Made by a program: the position numbers and the translations under genes. From NCBI RefSeq assembly GCF_002019705.1, contig NZ_KV917377.1, positions 1,548,565 through 1,612,564 of the forward strand: DNA of 64,000 nt. The letters are read 5' to 3'. Numbering within the stretch: the first letter of the stretch is position 1; every line of letters starts with the position of its first letter. The notes under the pieces were generated by a model. It did not search any database and was not told the DNA's origin. It worked only from the letters and a program-made list of their open reading frames with translations. Shown here piece after piece: positions 1 to 11,338 of the stretch. This stretch comes from Shouchella patagoniensis. Lineage in GTDB: Bacteria > Bacillota > Bacilli > Bacillales > Bacillaceae_D.

Positions 1-199
1 CGACTTCTGCAAGTGCGACTAATACGTTTCGTACATCGCCTGGTGGTGGGATATCCAACTCTTTCCGTAAAATACCTGAACTGCCTCCATCATCTGCAAC
101 GGTAACAATCGCTGTAATATCTACTTCAAACGTTTTTAAACCTCGTAAGATAACGGATAATCCTGTTCCCCCACCGATGACAACCACTTTTTTTCTCAT
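1..199 (-). CDS. yvcK: YvcK/CofD-like gluconeogenesis factor, N-terminal part
   Basis: Only about the first 66 codons are in the window; the gene runs off the left edge. It begins [16 protein letters not shown], a glycine-rich nucleotide-binding loop, and continues with VADDGGSSG and PPPGDVRN, the hallmarks of the YvcK/CofD fold. In Bacillus, YvcK binds UDP-sugars and is needed for growth on gluconeogenic carbon and for correct peptidoglycan synthesis. The ATG overlaps the rapZ stop as ATGA, so the two are translationally coupled, as in the B. subtilis yvcI-yvcJ-yvcK order. The identification is firm although the gene is truncated. Confidence 0.93.
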   Translation of the reverse strand, partial: MRKKVVVIGGGTGLSVILRGLKTFEVDITAIVTVADDGGSSGILRKELDIPPPGDVRNVLVALAEV

Positions 200-1086
200 A
201 AGTGTTGTGCCTTACGTTTATCAATATCTCGGTGACCTGCCCGGGCATCATAACTCGCTTCATAATAGGAACTAAAATATTCCGCAAGTGTTACTGACCG
301 ATGTTGTCCGCCAGTACAACCAATGCCAATAACAACTTGGCTCTTTCCTTCACGTTTATATTGTGGCAACACAAAGTCAAACAAATCGGTTAGCTTTTCA
401 AGAAATTGTTTCGTTTCTTTCCACTTCAAGACATAAGAAGAAACTTCAGATTGCAAACCTGTTTTAGGTTTTAAGTCTTCTAGATAATGGGGATTAGGTA
501 AAAATCGAACATCAAAAACTAAGTCAGCATCAATTGGAATACCGTATTTAAAACCGAACGACACAAAATGAACCGTAAAGGATTGCCGTTCACTTGAGGC
601 AAAGCGCTGCATGATCTTTTCTCTGAGTTGAACAGGCTTTAAATCCGTTGTATCTACAATTTGTTGGGCGCGACCTTTCATTTCTTCAAGTAATTGACGC
701 TCACGTTGTATCCCTTCAAGAGGAAGGCCACCTTTTGCAAGAGGATGGTTTCTTCTTGTTTCTTTATAGCGTTGAACTAACTTGGCATCCTTTGCATCTA
801 GGTATAGAATTTGCACACGCAATCGATTTACTGGAGTCTCATTTAATTCATCAATTGCTTTAAATAGCTCATCAAAAAACGATTGACCTCGTAAATCCAT
901 TACAAGCGCGACTTTTGTTACTTGATCAACGCCGCCTTCAATTAACTCAATAAATTTAGGTAACAAGGCAGGAGGCAAGTTATCAACGCAGTAATACCCT
1001 AAGTCTTCAAAACTTTGAACTGCAACAGTTTTTCCCGCGCCAGACATCCCTGTGATAATGACGATTTCGACATCGGTTTGTTTCAT
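196..1086 (-). CDS. rapZ: RNase adapter protein RapZ / nucleotide-binding YvcJ
   Basis: 296 residues, the usual family length. A Walker A loop GMSGAGKT lies at residues 13-20, and the family signature [10 protein letters not shown] sits near residue 257 in the C-terminal domain. In E. coli RapZ steers RNase E to the GlmZ small RNA. In Bacillus the homologue YvcJ is a nucleotide-binding protein with effects on competence and no proven RNA target, so the RNA role is inferred from the family. It overlaps the Nudix gene upstream and yvcK downstream by 4 bp each (ATGA), giving one compact operon. Confidence 0.95.
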   Translation of the reverse strand: MKQTDVEIVIITGMSGAGKTVAVQSFEDLGYYCVDNLPPALLPKFIELIEGGVDQVTKVALVMDLRGQSFFDELFKAIDELNETPVNRLRVQILYLDAKDAKLVQRYKETRRNHPLAKGGLPLEGIQRERQLLEEMKGRAQQIVDTTDLKPVQLREKIMQRFASSERQSFTVHFVSFGFKYGIPIDADLVFDVRFLPNPHYLEDLKPKTGLQSEVSSYVLKWKETKQFLEKLTDLFDFVLPQYKREGKSQVVIGIGCTGGQHRSVTLAEYFSSYYEASYDARAGHRDIDKRKAQHL

Positions 1087-1571
1087 TGCACAGCCTCCTC
1101 CCGGCTAGCCGGTAGTGGGTCAAGTCGATATTTCACCAACTTATAGTCTTCTGTATAATAAAAAGTACCATAAAGTATACCTTCATTTGTTAAAACATGG
1201 TCAAAAACAAAATGATCTCCTGGAGCCATCGGTAAATTTGAATGAGCTTCAAGGTCTTGCCAAACTAATTTTCCTTCTGGAGATTCTTTTAACATCGTTC
1301 CGCTGTAATTGGACGAAGAAAATGTGAACATCATCCACTCATCCATTATTTGTTGTTTTTCATCAACAATAACAATTGTTGTTACTGCTCGCAAAACAGC
1401 TGCTTCTATTTGCAAGCCCGTTTCTTCACGAAACTCCCGAATCGCTGCCTCTTTTATTGTCTCTGTTTGCTCCATTTTACCGCCAGGTGCTACCCACCAT
1501 CCACGGCTAGGTTTTTGTAACATTAAACACTGATCTTCTGTAGTTAATATACAATTTGCTATTCGTTGCAC
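1083..1571 (-). CDS. yvcI: Nudix hydrolase (YvcI-like, 8-oxo-dGTP diphosphatase type)
   Basis: A complete Nudix box (G-x5-E-x7-REFREETG-L) occupies roughly residues 31-53, so a magnesium-dependent nucleoside-diphosphate-linked hydrolase is expected; the true substrate cannot be read from sequence. The longest ORF starts at a TTG (1577) too close to the GAGGTG ribosome site. The in-frame GTG at 1571 has 8-nt spacing and is preferred, giving 162 residues. The stop overlaps the rapZ start (ATGA). First gene of the Nudix-rapZ-yvcK operon, with a plausible sigma-A promoter at 1602-1630. Confidence 0.88.
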   Translation of the reverse strand: MQRIANCILTTEDQCLMLQKPSRGWWVAPGGKMEQTETIKEAAIREFREETGLQIEAAVLRAVTTIVIVDEKQQIMDEWMMFTFSSSNYSGTMLKESPEGKLVWQDLEAHSNLPMAPGDHFVFDHVLTNEGILYGTFYYTEDYKLVKYRLDPLPASREEAVQ

Positions 1572-1601
1572 GTCCAATTCACCTCACGTTCCTAATTCTA
1601 T

Positions 1602-1630
1602 AGTATACAAGTAAATAGGTTAGGCTACAA
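1602..1630 (-). promoter_or_regulatory. Probable sigma-A promoter of the Nudix-rapZ-yvcK operon
   Basis: On the minus strand, TTGTAG (1630-1625), a 17-bp spacer and TATACT (1607-1602). The -10 matches five of six consensus bases and the -35 three of six. It lies about 30 bp upstream of the first start codon and downstream of the trxB terminators. Confidence 0.5.
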
Positions 1631-1670
1631 CGTTTCCCGCTTTTTGTTCATTTCGTTTATTAAAATTCAC

Positions 1671-1700
1671 ACAAAAAAAGGACGCAGAACTCTGCGCCCA
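1671..1700 (-). terminator. Second intrinsic terminator after trxB
   Basis: On the minus strand, a GC-rich hairpin (GCAGA/TCTGC core with flanking G:C pairs) is followed by a run of seven T. It backs up the terminator at 1717-1743. Confidence 0.8.
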
Positions 1701-1716
1701 AAAGAAAAACTATATT

Positions 1717-1743
1717 AAAAAAGGGGGTCAATTACTAACCCCT
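1717..1743 (-). terminator. First intrinsic terminator after trxB
   Basis: Minus-strand hairpin AGGGGT...ACCCCC followed by six T. With the hairpin at 1671-1700 it forms a tandem terminator isolating trxB from the Nudix operon. Confidence 0.75.
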
Positions 1744-1799
1744 ATTATAAAGCTAAGGTGTTTCAAAAGGGTTACAGCACCGTTAAAAACTGATGACGG

Positions 1800-2762
<963 letters not shown>

Positions 2763-2830
2763 TTACTCTATCTGACTTCATCTTGGTGGTTTCTCTATTA
2801 AATAAGAAAATAACTCTTTGTATTTCAACT

Positions 2831-3913
2831 TTATCGTAGCGGACTTTCTGGTGTACTGTCTACTGTTCTGCTCAGGCCTGTTTTTTTATCAAATAAAGTG
2901 AAGTATACATTATCAGTGTTCCCTTGATGAATATCTATAATGAGCTGTTCTGCTCTTACATCCCCAAGTGATACAGCTTGATTTAAATAATGAATGGCCT
3001 TTCGCTCGTCACCTACATGATAAAAAGCTACGCCAAAACAGCGTAAAAGATCTTGATCATTAGTTCCAGTAGCAATTAATCTGCGAGCAACCACTTGTTC
3101 ATAAACACCTAGCGCACATAGTACTTCGGTTATACGAATAAGATGATCAATGTCAATCGGCATCACTTGTTTTAGCATATTTCGAAAGTGGTTAATTTGA
3201 TTAGCGTGCCCTAATTCTAAATAAAATAATGCGAGATTACAGACAGCAAGAAGATTACCTTCATCCTGTTCGAGCACAGCATAGCAATGGGCAAATGCCG
3301 CTTCCTCTTTACCTAATCGAAACAATGCCTCCGCTAAATGCGTTTGTGCAGCCCAGCTTCCAGGGTGTTTTTCCACAATCTCCTCAAGTAATAAAGCTGC
3401 TTCCTCAATGCTTCCATTTCGGAGCATGAGCCATGCTCGTTCATGTTCATCCAGAAACTGTTCGGAATCGGCTTCATTTTCACCTTCGAGAAACGGCTCA
3501 TCCTCAAAAAGCTCAAGCAATTCTTGTGCTTCTTCTGCAAACTGACCATTTGGTTCAAGCTCTAAATAAATTCGAACATGCTTCTCCGCTTGATAAAAAT
3601 GCCCTAAATAAACTTCATTATTTGCGATAAAGAAATAACAAACAGACTGATTTGCTTCATACTGTTTTAGCACACTATGAAGCAATTCATTAGAACGTGT
3701 ATACTCTCCAAGCTCCGTTAAAACAGCTGCAAACTGTATTTTAAAAACTGGCTCTGAAGCCGTTAGTTTAACAGCACGTTCAAATAGTCTTGCAGCACGA
3801 TTCAAATGTTTATTGTGAAATGCTTGCAATCCTCTATGAAAAAAATAATCACCGCTCCGATAAAATGGGATGATTGTCTTTGAGCTTTCTTTCTTATCTT
3901 GCTCTTCTTTCAT
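2831..3913 (-). CDS. yvcD: Tetratricopeptide-repeat protein (YvcD-like)
   Basis: About 360 residues of helical TPR units, for example the N-terminal FHRGLQAFHNKHLNRAARLF and later segments with the W/L/G/Y/A/F/A/P spacing. No signal peptide or membrane segment, so cytoplasmic. TPRs are protein-interaction scaffolds; no specific partner can be named. It sits directly upstream of trxB, as the TPR protein YvcD does in B. subtilis. Start chosen at ATG 3913, 10 nt after GGAGGG; the TTG at 3931 lies on top of that site. Confidence 0.8.
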   Translation of the reverse strand: MKEEQDKKESSKTIIPFYRSGDYFFHRGLQAFHNKHLNRAARLFERAVKLTASEPVFKIQFAAVLTELGEYTRSNELLHSVLKQYEANQSVCYFFIANNEVYLGHFYQAEKHVRIYLELEPNGQFAEEAQELLELFEDEPFLEGENEADSEQFLDEHERAWLMLRNGSIEEAALLLEEIVEKHPGSWAAQTHLAEALFRLGKEEAAFAHCYAVLEQDEGNLLAVCNLALFYLELGHANQINHFRNMLKQVMPIDIDHLIRITEVLCALGVYEQVVARRLIATGTNDQDLLRCFGVAFYHVGDERKAIHYLNQAVSLGDVRAEQLIIDIHQGNTDNVYFTLFDKKTGLSRTVDSTPESPLR

Positions 3914-3950
3914 AAACGCTTGTCCCTCCAAGCAATATTATCTATGCACA

Positions 3951-3979
3951 AGTATACACTAAACATACTACGCTGTGAG
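3951..3979 (-). promoter_or_regulatory. Possible sigma-A promoter for yvcD-trxB
   Basis: Minus strand CTCACA (3979-3974), 17-bp spacer, TATACT (3956-3951). Four of six and five of six matches. It lies about 40 bp upstream of the TPR-protein start. A small GGAGA/TCTCC hairpin and a run of G lie just upstream and are unexplained. Confidence 0.45.
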
Positions 3980-4065
3980 GGGGGGAGATAAATTTCTCCT
4001 AAAAAGAATAGATGATATACGCCAATCCATCATCTGGCTGTCATAAATTCGTCACGAACAAAATC

Positions 4066-4104
4066 AAAAAGCCTCCCAATAATTTAAATACTGGGAGCCA
4101 GTTT
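4066..4104 (-). terminator. Terminator of the histidine operon
   Basis: Minus-strand hairpin with arms CTCCCA and TGGGAG, followed by GGCTTTTTGATTTT, directly after the hisI stop. Confidence 0.8.
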
Positions 4105-4106
4105 TT

Positions 4107-4730
4107 TTATTTTGAGTGGCGCTCGCGCATTGTTTGAAGGACGCCGTCTAAAGATACTCCCTGCTCTCTCATAAGCACAAACGTGTGATAGTACAGGTCG
4201 GCAAGTTCCATACGTAGTTCTTCGTGATCCCGATTCTTAGCCGCAATAATCACTTCACTCGCCTCTTCGCCAACTTTTTTTAATATCTTATCTACACCCT
4301 CGTTAAACAAATAGGTAGTATACGCCCCGGTAGGCATTTCTGCCTGTCTTTTAGCAATGGTTGCTTCTAACTCATTCAATATATCAAACCGATCAGACTC
4401 TGGACTTGTCAATTTATTGGTAAACAACGTTTCAGAAAAACAGCTATAGTTACCTGTATGACAGGCTGGACCGTTAGGTTTAACAGAAACAAGAACTGCA
4501 TCTCGATCACAATCATAACGGACATTAATTACTTTTTGTGTATTTCCAGAAGTCGCTCCTTTATGCCACAACTCTTGTCTCGAACGGCTAAAAAACCACG
4601 CTTCTTTTGTTTCAATTGTTTTTTCAAGGGACTGCTGATTCATATAAGCTAGGGTCAGCACTTCCTTACTAGTTGCATCTTGTACAATGGCAGGCACCAG
4701 TCCATCTGCATCAAAACGTACTTGTTTCAT
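4107..4730 (-). CDS. hisI: Bifunctional phosphoribosyl-AMP cyclohydrolase / phosphoribosyl-ATP pyrophosphatase
   Basis: Catalyses the second and third steps of histidine synthesis. The N-terminal HisI half carries the metal-binding cysteines around [14 protein letters not shown] and YSCF. The C-terminal HisE half carries the pyrophosphohydrolase motif [12 protein letters not shown] and an acidic ELADLYYH helix. The long ORF extends upstream into hisF; the real ATG at 4730 overlaps the hisF stop (ATGA) and gives 207 residues, the normal fused length. Last gene of the his operon. Confidence 0.95.
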   Translation of the reverse strand: MKQVRFDADGLVPAIVQDATSKEVLTLAYMNQQSLEKTIETKEAWFFSRSRQELWHKGATSGNTQKVINVRYDCDRDAVLVSVKPNGPACHTGNYSCFSETLFTNKLTSPESDRFDILNELEATIAKRQAEMPTGAYTTYLFNEGVDKILKKVGEEASEVIIAAKNRDHEELRMELADLYYHTFVLMREQGVSLDGVLQTMRERHSK

Positions 4731-5485
4731 CGAATAAGCTCCCCTTTTTCTCTCACGTATGCTTTTACTTCTTGAATCGACGTCTCTTTGTAATGAAAGA
4801 TTGATGCGGCTAGTGCTGCATCGGCGCATCCTGCTTGGAAAACTTCAGCGAAGTGAAGCGCATTTCCAGCCCCACCCGAGGCAATAATCGGTATTGTAAC
4901 AGCGTTATTAATTTCTCGTAACAGAGGCAAGTGAAACCCGCTTTTTGCTCCATCTTGATCCATGCTTGTTACTAACAACTCTCCAGCGCCCAATTCTTCT
5001 ACTCGCTTTGCCCAGTTTGCCGCTTGCCATTCTGTTCTATTTCTCCCGCCATGTGTATACACTTGCCATGAATCAGTTGCCTCGTCAAACTTGACATCAA
5101 TTGCAACAACAATACATTGGGAGCCAAAGTAGCGAGCAGCTTCTGAAATAAATTCAGGTCGAAGCAACGCCGCAGTATTAATTGACACTTTATCTGCTCC
5201 AGCTCTCAAGATTTTCCGAATGTCGTCAATCGTATTAATCCCTCCACCTACTGTAAAAGGAATCGCGAGCGTTCCAGCAACTTCTCGAACAACATCAACC
5301 ATTGTTTGTCTACCTTCATAAGAAGCAGAAATATCAAGAAAAACAAGTTCATCAGCTCCCTCTTCGTCATAAAAGGTTGCTAGTTCAACTGGATTTCCGG
5401 CGTCTTTTAAGGATAGAAATTGAGTCCCTTTTACAACACGGCCATCTTTCACATCAAGACAAGGTATAATGCGCTTTGTTAACAC
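4727..5485 (-). CDS. hisF: Imidazole glycerol phosphate synthase cyclase subunit
   Basis: TIM-barrel cyclase that uses ammonia supplied by HisH to form IGP and AICAR. Starts [20 protein letters not shown] with the catalytic Asp in CLDVK; the second catalytic Asp is in VVAIDVK. The GTG at 5485, five bases beyond the hisA stop, gives 252 residues, matching B. subtilis HisF. The longer ORF reading is not needed. A GGGGGCG site at the end of hisA supplies the ribosome site. Confidence 0.95.
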   Translation of the reverse strand: MLTKRIIPCLDVKDGRVVKGTQFLSLKDAGNPVELATFYDEEGADELVFLDISASYEGRQTMVDVVREVAGTLAIPFTVGGGINTIDDIRKILRAGADKVSINTAALLRPEFISEAARYFGSQCIVVAIDVKFDEATDSWQVYTHGGRNRTEWQAANWAKRVEELGAGELLVTSMDQDGAKSGFHLPLLREINNAVTIPIIASGGAGNALHFAEVFQAGCADAALAASIFHYKETSIQEVKAYVREKGELIR

Positions 5486-5486
5486 T

Positions 5487-6212
5487 TTATTCGCCCCCAA
5501 CAGTAGCCAAAGCTTGTTCAAGCGTAAAACGATTTGTATATAGGGCTTTTCCAATAATTGCCCCGTTTAAATTTGCCTGTTCCAAACTTTTTATATCACT
5601 CAATGTCCCTACCCCACCTGAAGCAATTACATTTGCATTAGCGACTTTTGCAATACGCATGCAAGCTTCAGTATTTGGGCCAGTTAACATTCCATCACGG
5701 GAAATGTCTGTGAAAATAAACGTTCTAGCTCCATATTTAGCCATTTCCTCTGCCAAATCTTCTGCCAATACGTGCGATGTCTCTAACCAACCTTCTGTTG
5801 CGACAAAACCATCGCGAGCATCAATTCCAATTGCTATTTTTTCTCCAAATTGATTAAGCATCTTTTTCGCAAACTCTGGATTTTGGATAGCCACACTGCC
5901 AAGAACAATACGAGTAATACCATTATTTAAATAATTGTTAACATCTGCCTCTGTCCTTATGCCACCACCAACTTGAACCGGAATATCAAGACTTTGCGCT
6001 GTACGGATAATCTCCTCATGGTTCACTGGACGTTTCGCTTTCGCTCCATCAAGATCAACTAAATGAATCCACTGTGCACCTGATTTTTCAAAGGAGTGCG
6101 CCATTGCAAGTGGTGATTCCCCATAAATCGTTTCCTTGCTGTAATCCCCTTGTTGGAGACGTACGCATTTGCCACCTAATATATCAATCGCTGGATAAAT
6201 TGTTAAGGTCAT
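5487..6212 (-). CDS. hisA: ProFAR isomerase
   Basis: 241-residue TIM barrel that isomerises ProFAR to PRFAR, the substrate of HisF-HisH. The N-terminal [14 protein letters not shown] has the catalytic Asp; the second is in [14 protein letters not shown]. The ATG at 6212 lies inside the end of hisH (29-bp overlap) and is preceded by GGAGG at 9-nt spacing, so it re-initiates within the hisH message. Confidence 0.95.
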   Translation of the reverse strand: MTLTIYPAIDILGGKCVRLQQGDYSKETIYGESPLAMAHSFEKSGAQWIHLVDLDGAKAKRPVNHEEIIRTAQSLDIPVQVGGGIRTEADVNNYLNNGITRIVLGSVAIQNPEFAKKMLNQFGEKIAIGIDARDGFVATEGWLETSHVLAEDLAEEMAKYGARTFIFTDISRDGMLTGPNTEACMRIAKVANANVIASGGVGTLSDIKSLEQANLNGAIIGKALYTNRFTLEQALATVGGE

Positions 6213-6837
6213 AAGAATTTCCCTCCACTATCTGACCGAACCGTTTTAATAAGCTCATACCAACCGTACCGCTTTTTTCAGGATGAAACTGCATTCCATA
6301 TACAGAACCTTTTTGAACAATCGCTGGTACTTTTTGATAATAATCACTGCTTGCTACGATCACATCATCTATTGTATTCACTAAAAAAGAATGCACGAAA
6401 TACACATGACCTACTGAAATATCTTTTACAATCAAGGCATCTTTTTCAAAACAAAGTTTGTTCCAGCCCATATGAGGCACCTTGTATGGTAATCCCTTTG
6501 AATCAAAGCCATCAAATCTCTTCACTTTACCAGGTAAATAACCTAACCCTGAAGTATCACCGTATTCCTTACTCGACTGGAACAACAACTGCATACCTAA
6601 ACAAATACCCAAAAGCGGTTTTTTCCCGTAGACATATTCATCTAAGAATGAACGCATGCCGGTCTGCTCTAACGTTGCCATAGCATCTGGAAATGCACCC
6701 ACGCCAGGCAAAATATAGCCAGTCGCTTGGTTTAGTTCTACTGGTTGATCACTAATAAGATAAGGAATTCCTAGGCGTTCTAGTGCTTTTGATACAGAAT
6801 GTAAATTGCCCATTCCATAATCAATAATGCCGATCAT
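6184..6837 (-). CDS. hisH: Imidazole glycerol phosphate synthase glutaminase subunit
   Basis: Class I glutamine amidotransferase, 217 residues, that releases ammonia for HisF. Catalytic Cys in [11 protein letters not shown], His and Glu in [11 protein letters not shown]-terminal [10 protein letters not shown]. The C-terminus runs a few residues past the usual end and overlaps hisA. The ATG overlaps the hisB stop by one base (TAATG). Confidence 0.96.
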   Translation of the reverse strand: MIGIIDYGMGNLHSVSKALERLGIPYLISDQPVELNQATGYILPGVGAFPDAMATLEQTGMRSFLDEYVYGKKPLLGICLGMQLLFQSSKEYGDTSGLGYLPGKVKRFDGFDSKGLPYKVPHMGWNKLCFEKDALIVKDISVGHVYFVHSFLVNTIDDVIVASSDYYQKVPAIVQKGSVYGMQFHPEKSGTVGMSLLKRFGQIVEGNSYDLNNLSSD

Positions 6838-7424
6838 TACAGCATCCCCTTTGTTGATAAAATTCCCTCTATATTCGGATCAATGGAAGTGGCCTCTTGC
6901 AAAGCCCGTGCACATGCTTTGAACATCGCTTCAATTATGTGATGAGTATTTTTGCCGTAATGTACAATTACATGTAAGTTCATTCTTGCCTCTAAAGAAA
7001 ATTTCCAAAAAAATTCATGCACGAGCTCAGTGTCAAATGTGCCTACTTTTTCACTGGGAAGGTCTGCCCGAAATTCTAGATGTGGACGATTACTTAAATC
7101 CACAACAACTTGTACTAACGTTTCATCCATTGGCACAAATGCATTTCCATAACGTTTAATGCCTTCCTTATTTCCTAAAGCTCCTTTTAAAGCCTCACCC
7201 AAACAAATTCCTATATCTTCTGTTGTATGATGATCATCCACTTCAGTATCGCCAACTGCATTTACTTGCAAGTCAAAGCGACCGTGTTTTGCAAAGAGAT
7301 CTAGCATATGTTCCATAAACGGAATCCCCGTTTGCAGACTTGACTGCCCTTTCCCATCAATAGAAAATGTTATAGCAATGTCAGTTTCACCCGTTTTTCT
7401 CTTTACTTCATACGATCTATTCAT
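6837..7424 (-). CDS. hisB: Imidazoleglycerol-phosphate dehydratase
   Basis: Manganese enzyme that dehydrates IGP. The metal-binding repeats [23 protein letters not shown] and the later [14 protein letters not shown] are intact. Monofunctional: no HAD phosphatase domain is fused, as is normal in Bacillus. Two in-frame ATGs exist. The one at 7424 overlaps the hisD stop as ATGA and has correct spacing from GGAGG, giving 195 residues. Confidence 0.95.
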   Translation of the reverse strand: MNRSYEVKRKTGETDIAITFSIDGKGQSSLQTGIPFMEHMLDLFAKHGRFDLQVNAVGDTEVDDHHTTEDIGICLGEALKGALGNKEGIKRYGNAFVPMDETLVQVVVDLSNRPHLEFRADLPSEKVGTFDTELVHEFFWKFSLEARMNLHVIVHYGKNTHHIIEAMFKACARALQEATSIDPNIEGILSTKGML

Positions 7425-8701
7425 GACCATTCCTCCATTCGCTTATCGACTGCCCGAGCATGAGCTTCTAATCCTTCTAAGCGAGCTAAAGCTGTAATTA
7501 ACGGAGCATTTTGTTTTAAAGCATCACGACTATATGAAATGACGCTTGATTTCTTCATAAAATCATCAACTGACAAAGGACTTGAAAACCTTGCAGTACC
7601 ATTTGTCGGCAACACGTGGTTTGGACCTGCAAAGTAATCCCCAACTGGCTCTGTGCTATATGGTCCTAAAAAGATTGCACCTGCATGTTTGATTTTTCCA
7701 AGCAATAACATAGGTTCCTCAGTCATAATTTCTAAATGCTCTGGCGCAAGCTGATTTACTACATCAATTGCTTTATCAAGAGTTGGAACAAGATAAATGA
7801 TCCCAAACGTCTCTATCGCTTTAGATGCAATCTCCTTTTTAGGTAACGATTGGAGTTGATTATCCACTTCCTTTTTTACAGCGTTAGCCAACTCCTTTGA
7901 ATCTGTGACAAGAATAGAGGTGGCAAGTTCATCGTGTTCTGCTTGGGAAAGCAAGTCCGCAGCAACGTATGATGGATTTGCTTGAGAATCGGCTAACACA
8001 CAAATCTCACTTGGACCTGCAATCATATCAATATCTACATCACCAAAAACAGCTCGCTTGGCTAGCGTGACATATTGATTACCAGGTCCAGTAATTTTAT
8101 CAACTGGTTTGATTGTTTCTGTTCCATATGCCAAGGCTGCTATCGCTTGCGCTCCACCAACTTTATAAATCGTATCGACGCCTAATTCATTCGCTGTTAC
8201 AAGCACTGCAGGTGGAAGCGTCCCATTGGGACCTGGAGGGGAAACCATTGTAATTGACTCTACTCCTGCCACCTGTGCTGGAATGGCATTCATCATAATG
8301 GTAGAAGGATATGCCGCTTTTCCACCAGGAACATAAATGCCAGCAGAATCGAGTGCAGTTAGTTTCTGTCCTAATACGGTTCCATCTTTAGTTGTCTGAA
8401 ACCACGACTTTCCTTTCTGCTGTTGATGGAAGAACTTTATATTGCTAATCGCTTGCTTTATTGCTTCTAATACTTGAGAATCAAGTACACGATAAGCAGT
8501 TTCAATTTCAGCTGAAGACACACATAAATTATTTAAAATAGCGCGATCAAACTGTTTCGTAAATTGAAAAAGCGCTTGATCCCCGCCTTCCTTAACAGCA
8601 TCAATAATATCTTCTACTAATTTAACGTCTTCTTTGCTACCGTGTAGACCAGTTCGTTTTAAAGATACCCGGTTTGTCTCTCCTAGTTCTATTATTCTCA
8701 T
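7421..8701 (-). CDS. hisD: Histidinol dehydrogenase
   Basis: 426-residue zinc-dependent enzyme performing the last two oxidations to histidine. Conserved blocks [25 protein letters not shown] and the catalytic [10 protein letters not shown] are all present. The ATG shares one base with the hisG stop (TAATG), and its stop overlaps hisB (ATGA). Confidence 0.96.
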   Translation of the reverse strand: MRIIELGETNRVSLKRTGLHGSKEDVKLVEDIIDAVKEGGDQALFQFTKQFDRAILNNLCVSSAEIETAYRVLDSQVLEAIKQAISNIKFFHQQQKGKSWFQTTKDGTVLGQKLTALDSAGIYVPGGKAAYPSTIMMNAIPAQVAGVESITMVSPPGPNGTLPPAVLVTANELGVDTIYKVGGAQAIAALAYGTETIKPVDKITGPGNQYVTLAKRAVFGDVDIDMIAGPSEICVLADSQANPSYVAADLLSQAEHDELATSILVTDSKELANAVKKEVDNQLQSLPKKEIASKAIETFGIIYLVPTLDKAIDVVNQLAPEHLEIMTEEPMLLLGKIKHAGAIFLGPYSTEPVGDYFAGPNHVLPTNGTARFSSPLSVDDFMKKSSVISYSRDALKQNAPLITALARLEGLEAHARAVDKRMEEWS

Positions 8702-9333
8702 TAGACTGTCCCCTTTACCACTTTTCCTAACCGCTCAACCATATTGCCTATTACATCAGCTTTAAGGCGGTAACTAGCCGAATTAACTATTAATCTCGAT
8801 GTAATTTCTTCAATTTGTTCCAATTCAACGAGTCCATTTTCCCTTAACGTTTGTCCTGTCGAGACAATATCAACAATTCGTTCAGCCAATCCCATAATCG
8901 GTGCAAGTTCAATAGAACCATTTAGTTTAATAATTTCCACTTGCTCTCCTTGCTCTTTAAAGAAGCGAGTAGCTAAGTTTGGATATTTAGAAGCAACTTT
9001 AGGGTTCAGCTCACCTTTTTCGTAACCTGGTAAAGCGGCCACAGCCATATGACATGCACTAATTTTCAAGTCAAGAACTTCATGAACTTCACGCTTTTCT
9101 TCAAGCATCACATCTTTTCCAGCAACACCAACATCTGCAACACCGTGTTCGACATACGTAGGAACATCCATCGGTTTTGCTAAGATAAATCGCAAACTTT
9201 CTTCAGGTACTTCAACAATTAATTTTCTTGACTCTTCAAAAGCATTGGGCAACGAGTAACCAGCTAAACGTAACATCTGGACTGCTTCTTCAAAGATTCT
9301 CCCTTTCGGCATAGCAATTGTGAGCTCACTCAT
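8701..9333 (-). CDS. hisG: ATP phosphoribosyltransferase, short form
   Basis: First committed enzyme of histidine synthesis. At 210 residues it is the short form without the C-terminal histidine-binding domain, so it needs HisZ for activity and feedback control; hisZ is immediately upstream and overlaps by 4 bp. Starts [17 protein letters not shown]. The phosphoribosyl-binding segment is around [15 protein letters not shown]. Confidence 0.96.
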   Translation of the reverse strand: MSELTIAMPKGRIFEEAVQMLRLAGYSLPNAFEESRKLIVEVPEESLRFILAKPMDVPTYVEHGVADVGVAGKDVMLEEKREVHEVLDLKISACHMAVAALPGYEKGELNPKVASKYPNLATRFFKEQGEQVEIIKLNGSIELAPIMGLAERIVDIVSTGQTLRENGLVELEQIEEITSRLIVNSASYRLKADVIGNMVERLGKVVKGTV

Positions 9334-10514
9334 TCGTCCTGCCCCCCACTCGTTTTACCTACTACATAGTGCATATCCTCATAGACCGAGGCAATCACAT
9401 CCTCGTTTTGAATTCCCTTCAAATCTTGTATAACTACTTTTTTACCCTCGTTTCTTAAAGCATCTGCCAATTGGTAAGCTTCCTTACGTCTCTCCTTGCT
9501 ATACAATACACAAGATCTTTTCTCTAACCCTTCTCGTTTTTCAATTGCTTCTGTTAACAAATCTAAACGCAAGCCAAAACCGGTCGCTGGTCCAGGTCGA
9601 CCAAATTTTTCGAGCAAGGCATCATAACGACCTCCTCCTCCAAGAGGTTGAGCCAATCGATTATGATACGTTTCAAACACACATCCAGTGTAATAATCCA
9701 TATGCAATACAAGACTTAAATCAAATTTCACATGGGATGACAATTGATCATCCTCTAATAATTGTGCCAAATCACGAAGTTCGTTAATTGCTTGTTTCCC
9801 AGCAGTAGAATCAACAAGTTCCTCTGCTTCTTCCAACACTTCCTTTCCACCACGTAACAAACTAAGCTTTAGTAGTTTTTTCTCTTCGTTAGGCGAAAGA
9901 TTAAATAAGGAAACTTGTTCACGAAAACCAACGTCATTTTTTTCAAATAATTGTTGACGTAACGCCACTGCTTTCTTCTCTGTACCTAGTACTTCAATAA
10001 AAAGTGCATTTAAAAAACCAATATGACCGATAGCTATTTGAAAATCGTTTAAACCGGCTTTATAAAGCACTTGGTTAAACAAAATAAGCATCTCTCCATC
10101 CGCGCTAGCTGTATCATCACCTATTAGTTCTACACCAATTTGCTCAAATTCTGCCGGTCTACCTCCTTCTACCTGTTGTGCTCGGTATAAGCTTGAATGA
10201 TAAGACAGCCTTAATGGATAAGGCACTTGCTTCATGCTGGATGATGCAAGGCGTGCAATTGGAGCTGTCATGTCGGGACGCAAAACAAGTGTATTTCCAT
10301 GCAAATCAATCAATTTAAAAAGCTGTTTATCTGAAATGGCCGAGGACTTTCCAACTGTCTCATAATATTCTAAAGCGGGAGTTTGTACTTGTTCATACCC
10401 CCAAGCTTCTAATTCTGTTTGGATCCATTCTGCGATTCGTTTTTGCATGCGAAAACGTGCTGGTAAAACATCTCGCATACCTAAAGGTTTCTCAAACATA
10501 AATGGTTCAGACAA
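9330..10514 (-). CDS. hisZ: ATP phosphoribosyltransferase regulatory subunit
   Basis: Class II histidyl-tRNA-synthetase paralogue, about 394 residues. Has LGMRDVLP at the N-terminus, motif 2-like [15 protein letters not shown], and motif 3-like [14 protein letters not shown], but lacks a normal anticodon-binding role. It forms the octameric complex with short HisG. The longest ORF starts at a GTG touching GAGGA; the TTG at 10514, 8 nt from GAGGAG, is the better start. First gene of the operon. hisC is not in this cluster. Confidence 0.93.
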   Translation of the reverse strand: MSEPFMFEKPLGMRDVLPARFRMQKRIAEWIQTELEAWGYEQVQTPALEYYETVGKSSAISDKQLFKLIDLHGNTLVLRPDMTAPIARLASSSMKQVPYPLRLSYHSSLYRAQQVEGGRPAEFEQIGVELIGDDTASADGEMLILFNQVLYKAGLNDFQIAIGHIGFLNALFIEVLGTEKKAVALRQQLFEKNDVGFREQVSLFNLSPNEEKKLLKLSLLRGGKEVLEEAEELVDSTAGKQAINELRDLAQLLEDDQLSSHVKFDLSLVLHMDYYTGCVFETYHNRLAQPLGGGGRYDALLEKFGRPGPATGFGLRLDLLTEAIEKREGLEKRSCVLYSKERRKEAYQLADALRNEGKKVVIQDLKGIQNEDVIASVYEDMHYVVGKTSGGQDE

Positions 10515-10576
10515 AATAATCACTCCTCGCTTTTGCTTTAGTTTGCTAAATCGCTAATGAATTAAAGTTTTTTAAC

Positions 10577-10605
10577 AGTTTACAATTCAGCCAGTTAAAT
10601 GTCAA
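10577..10605 (-). promoter_or_regulatory. Sigma-A promoter of the his operon
   Basis: Minus strand TTGACA (10605-10600), exactly 17 bp, TAAACT (10582-10577). The -35 is perfect. It lies about 60 bp upstream of hisZ. The rest of the 10524-10849 gap holds only the yvoF terminator; I see no T-box or leader peptide. Confidence 0.8.
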
Positions 10606-10770
10606 CCGTTACGTTAGGTGACAAAGTGCTCTGCTATTCTAAACGTTTACGACAAATTACATGTATGGCTTTTCATCATTCTGTAATTTAGGATCATACA
10701 TGTACTTATTGGAACTTCAATTTAGTCATAAAGGGATTAAAAGAATATAGATTTCTATTTTAATTAACCA

Positions 10771-10806
10771 AAAAACCTTTGAGATTTTTATCTCAAAGGT
10801 TTTTTG
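10771..10806 (-). terminator. Terminator after yvoF
   Basis: Perfect inverted repeat AACCTTTGAGA / TCTCAAAGGTT with a 6-nt loop, flanked by A and T runs on both sides. It ends the hprK-yvoF operon before the his promoter. Confidence 0.88.
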
Positions 10807-10849
10807 ATCTACGGTCTGATACCGATTTCCACCCTGAACGTATCTGTAT

Positions 10850-11338
10850 TCAATTGTCTTTTTTAATTACTTGCATTGGGTTACCAGCAACAAAAGCTCC
10901 GGCCGCTACATCCTTATGAACAACTGTACCTGCACCTACAATCGCATCATCGCCTATAAACACACCAGGTAGAATTGTACAATTAGCACCGATCATAACA
11001 CTATTTCCAATGACCACATCCCCAAGACGGTATTCGTTTATTAAATACTCGTGGGCAAGAATCGTAGTATTATATCCAATTATCGTATTTGTCCCAACCT
11101 TTATTCGCTCTGGAAACATCGCATCTACCATTACCATTAAGGCAAATGCTGTATGATCTCCAATCTTCATTTTTAAAAAAGTACGGTAAAGCCAGTTTTT
11201 TAATTTGAATGATGGAGTAATTCTTGCCAACTGACTGACAATGAAGATCTTAGCTACTTTCCAAAACGAGACGGTTTGATACAACTGCCATAGCGAGTTC
11301 GTGTTTTCTACAGGATAGCGCTCTGTTCTGCGACTCAC
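10850..11338 (-). CDS. yvoF: Left-handed beta-helix acyltransferase (YvoF-like)
   Basis: 162 residues. The C-terminal two thirds is a hexapeptide-repeat helix ([30 protein letters not shown] split over several turns) ending GNPMQVIKK, typical of O-acetyltransferases of the LacA/CysE class. The acceptor is unknown. Starts with GTG overlapping the ppaX stop (GTGA). Last gene of hprK-lgt-yvoD-ppaX-yvoF, the same order as B. subtilis. Confidence 0.85.
   Translation of the reverse strand: MSRRTERYPVENTNSLWQLYQTVSFWKVAKIFIVSQLARITPSFKLKNWLYRTFLKMKIGDHTAFALMVMVDAMFPERIKVGTNTIIGYNTTILAHEYLINEYRLGDVVIGNSVMIGANCTILPGVFIGDDAIVGAGTVVHKDVAAGAFVAGNPMQVIKKDN

Noticed and set aside
4731-4829. N-terminal extension of HisI in the longest ORF
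   Set aside because: It lies inside hisF, is unrelated to HisI, and the ATGA overlap at 4730 gives the right length.
10524-10849. T-box or leader-peptide attenuator for the his operon
   Set aside because: No specifier hairpin, no T-box core sequence and no histidine-rich small ORF; the promoter lies only about 60 bp from hisZ.
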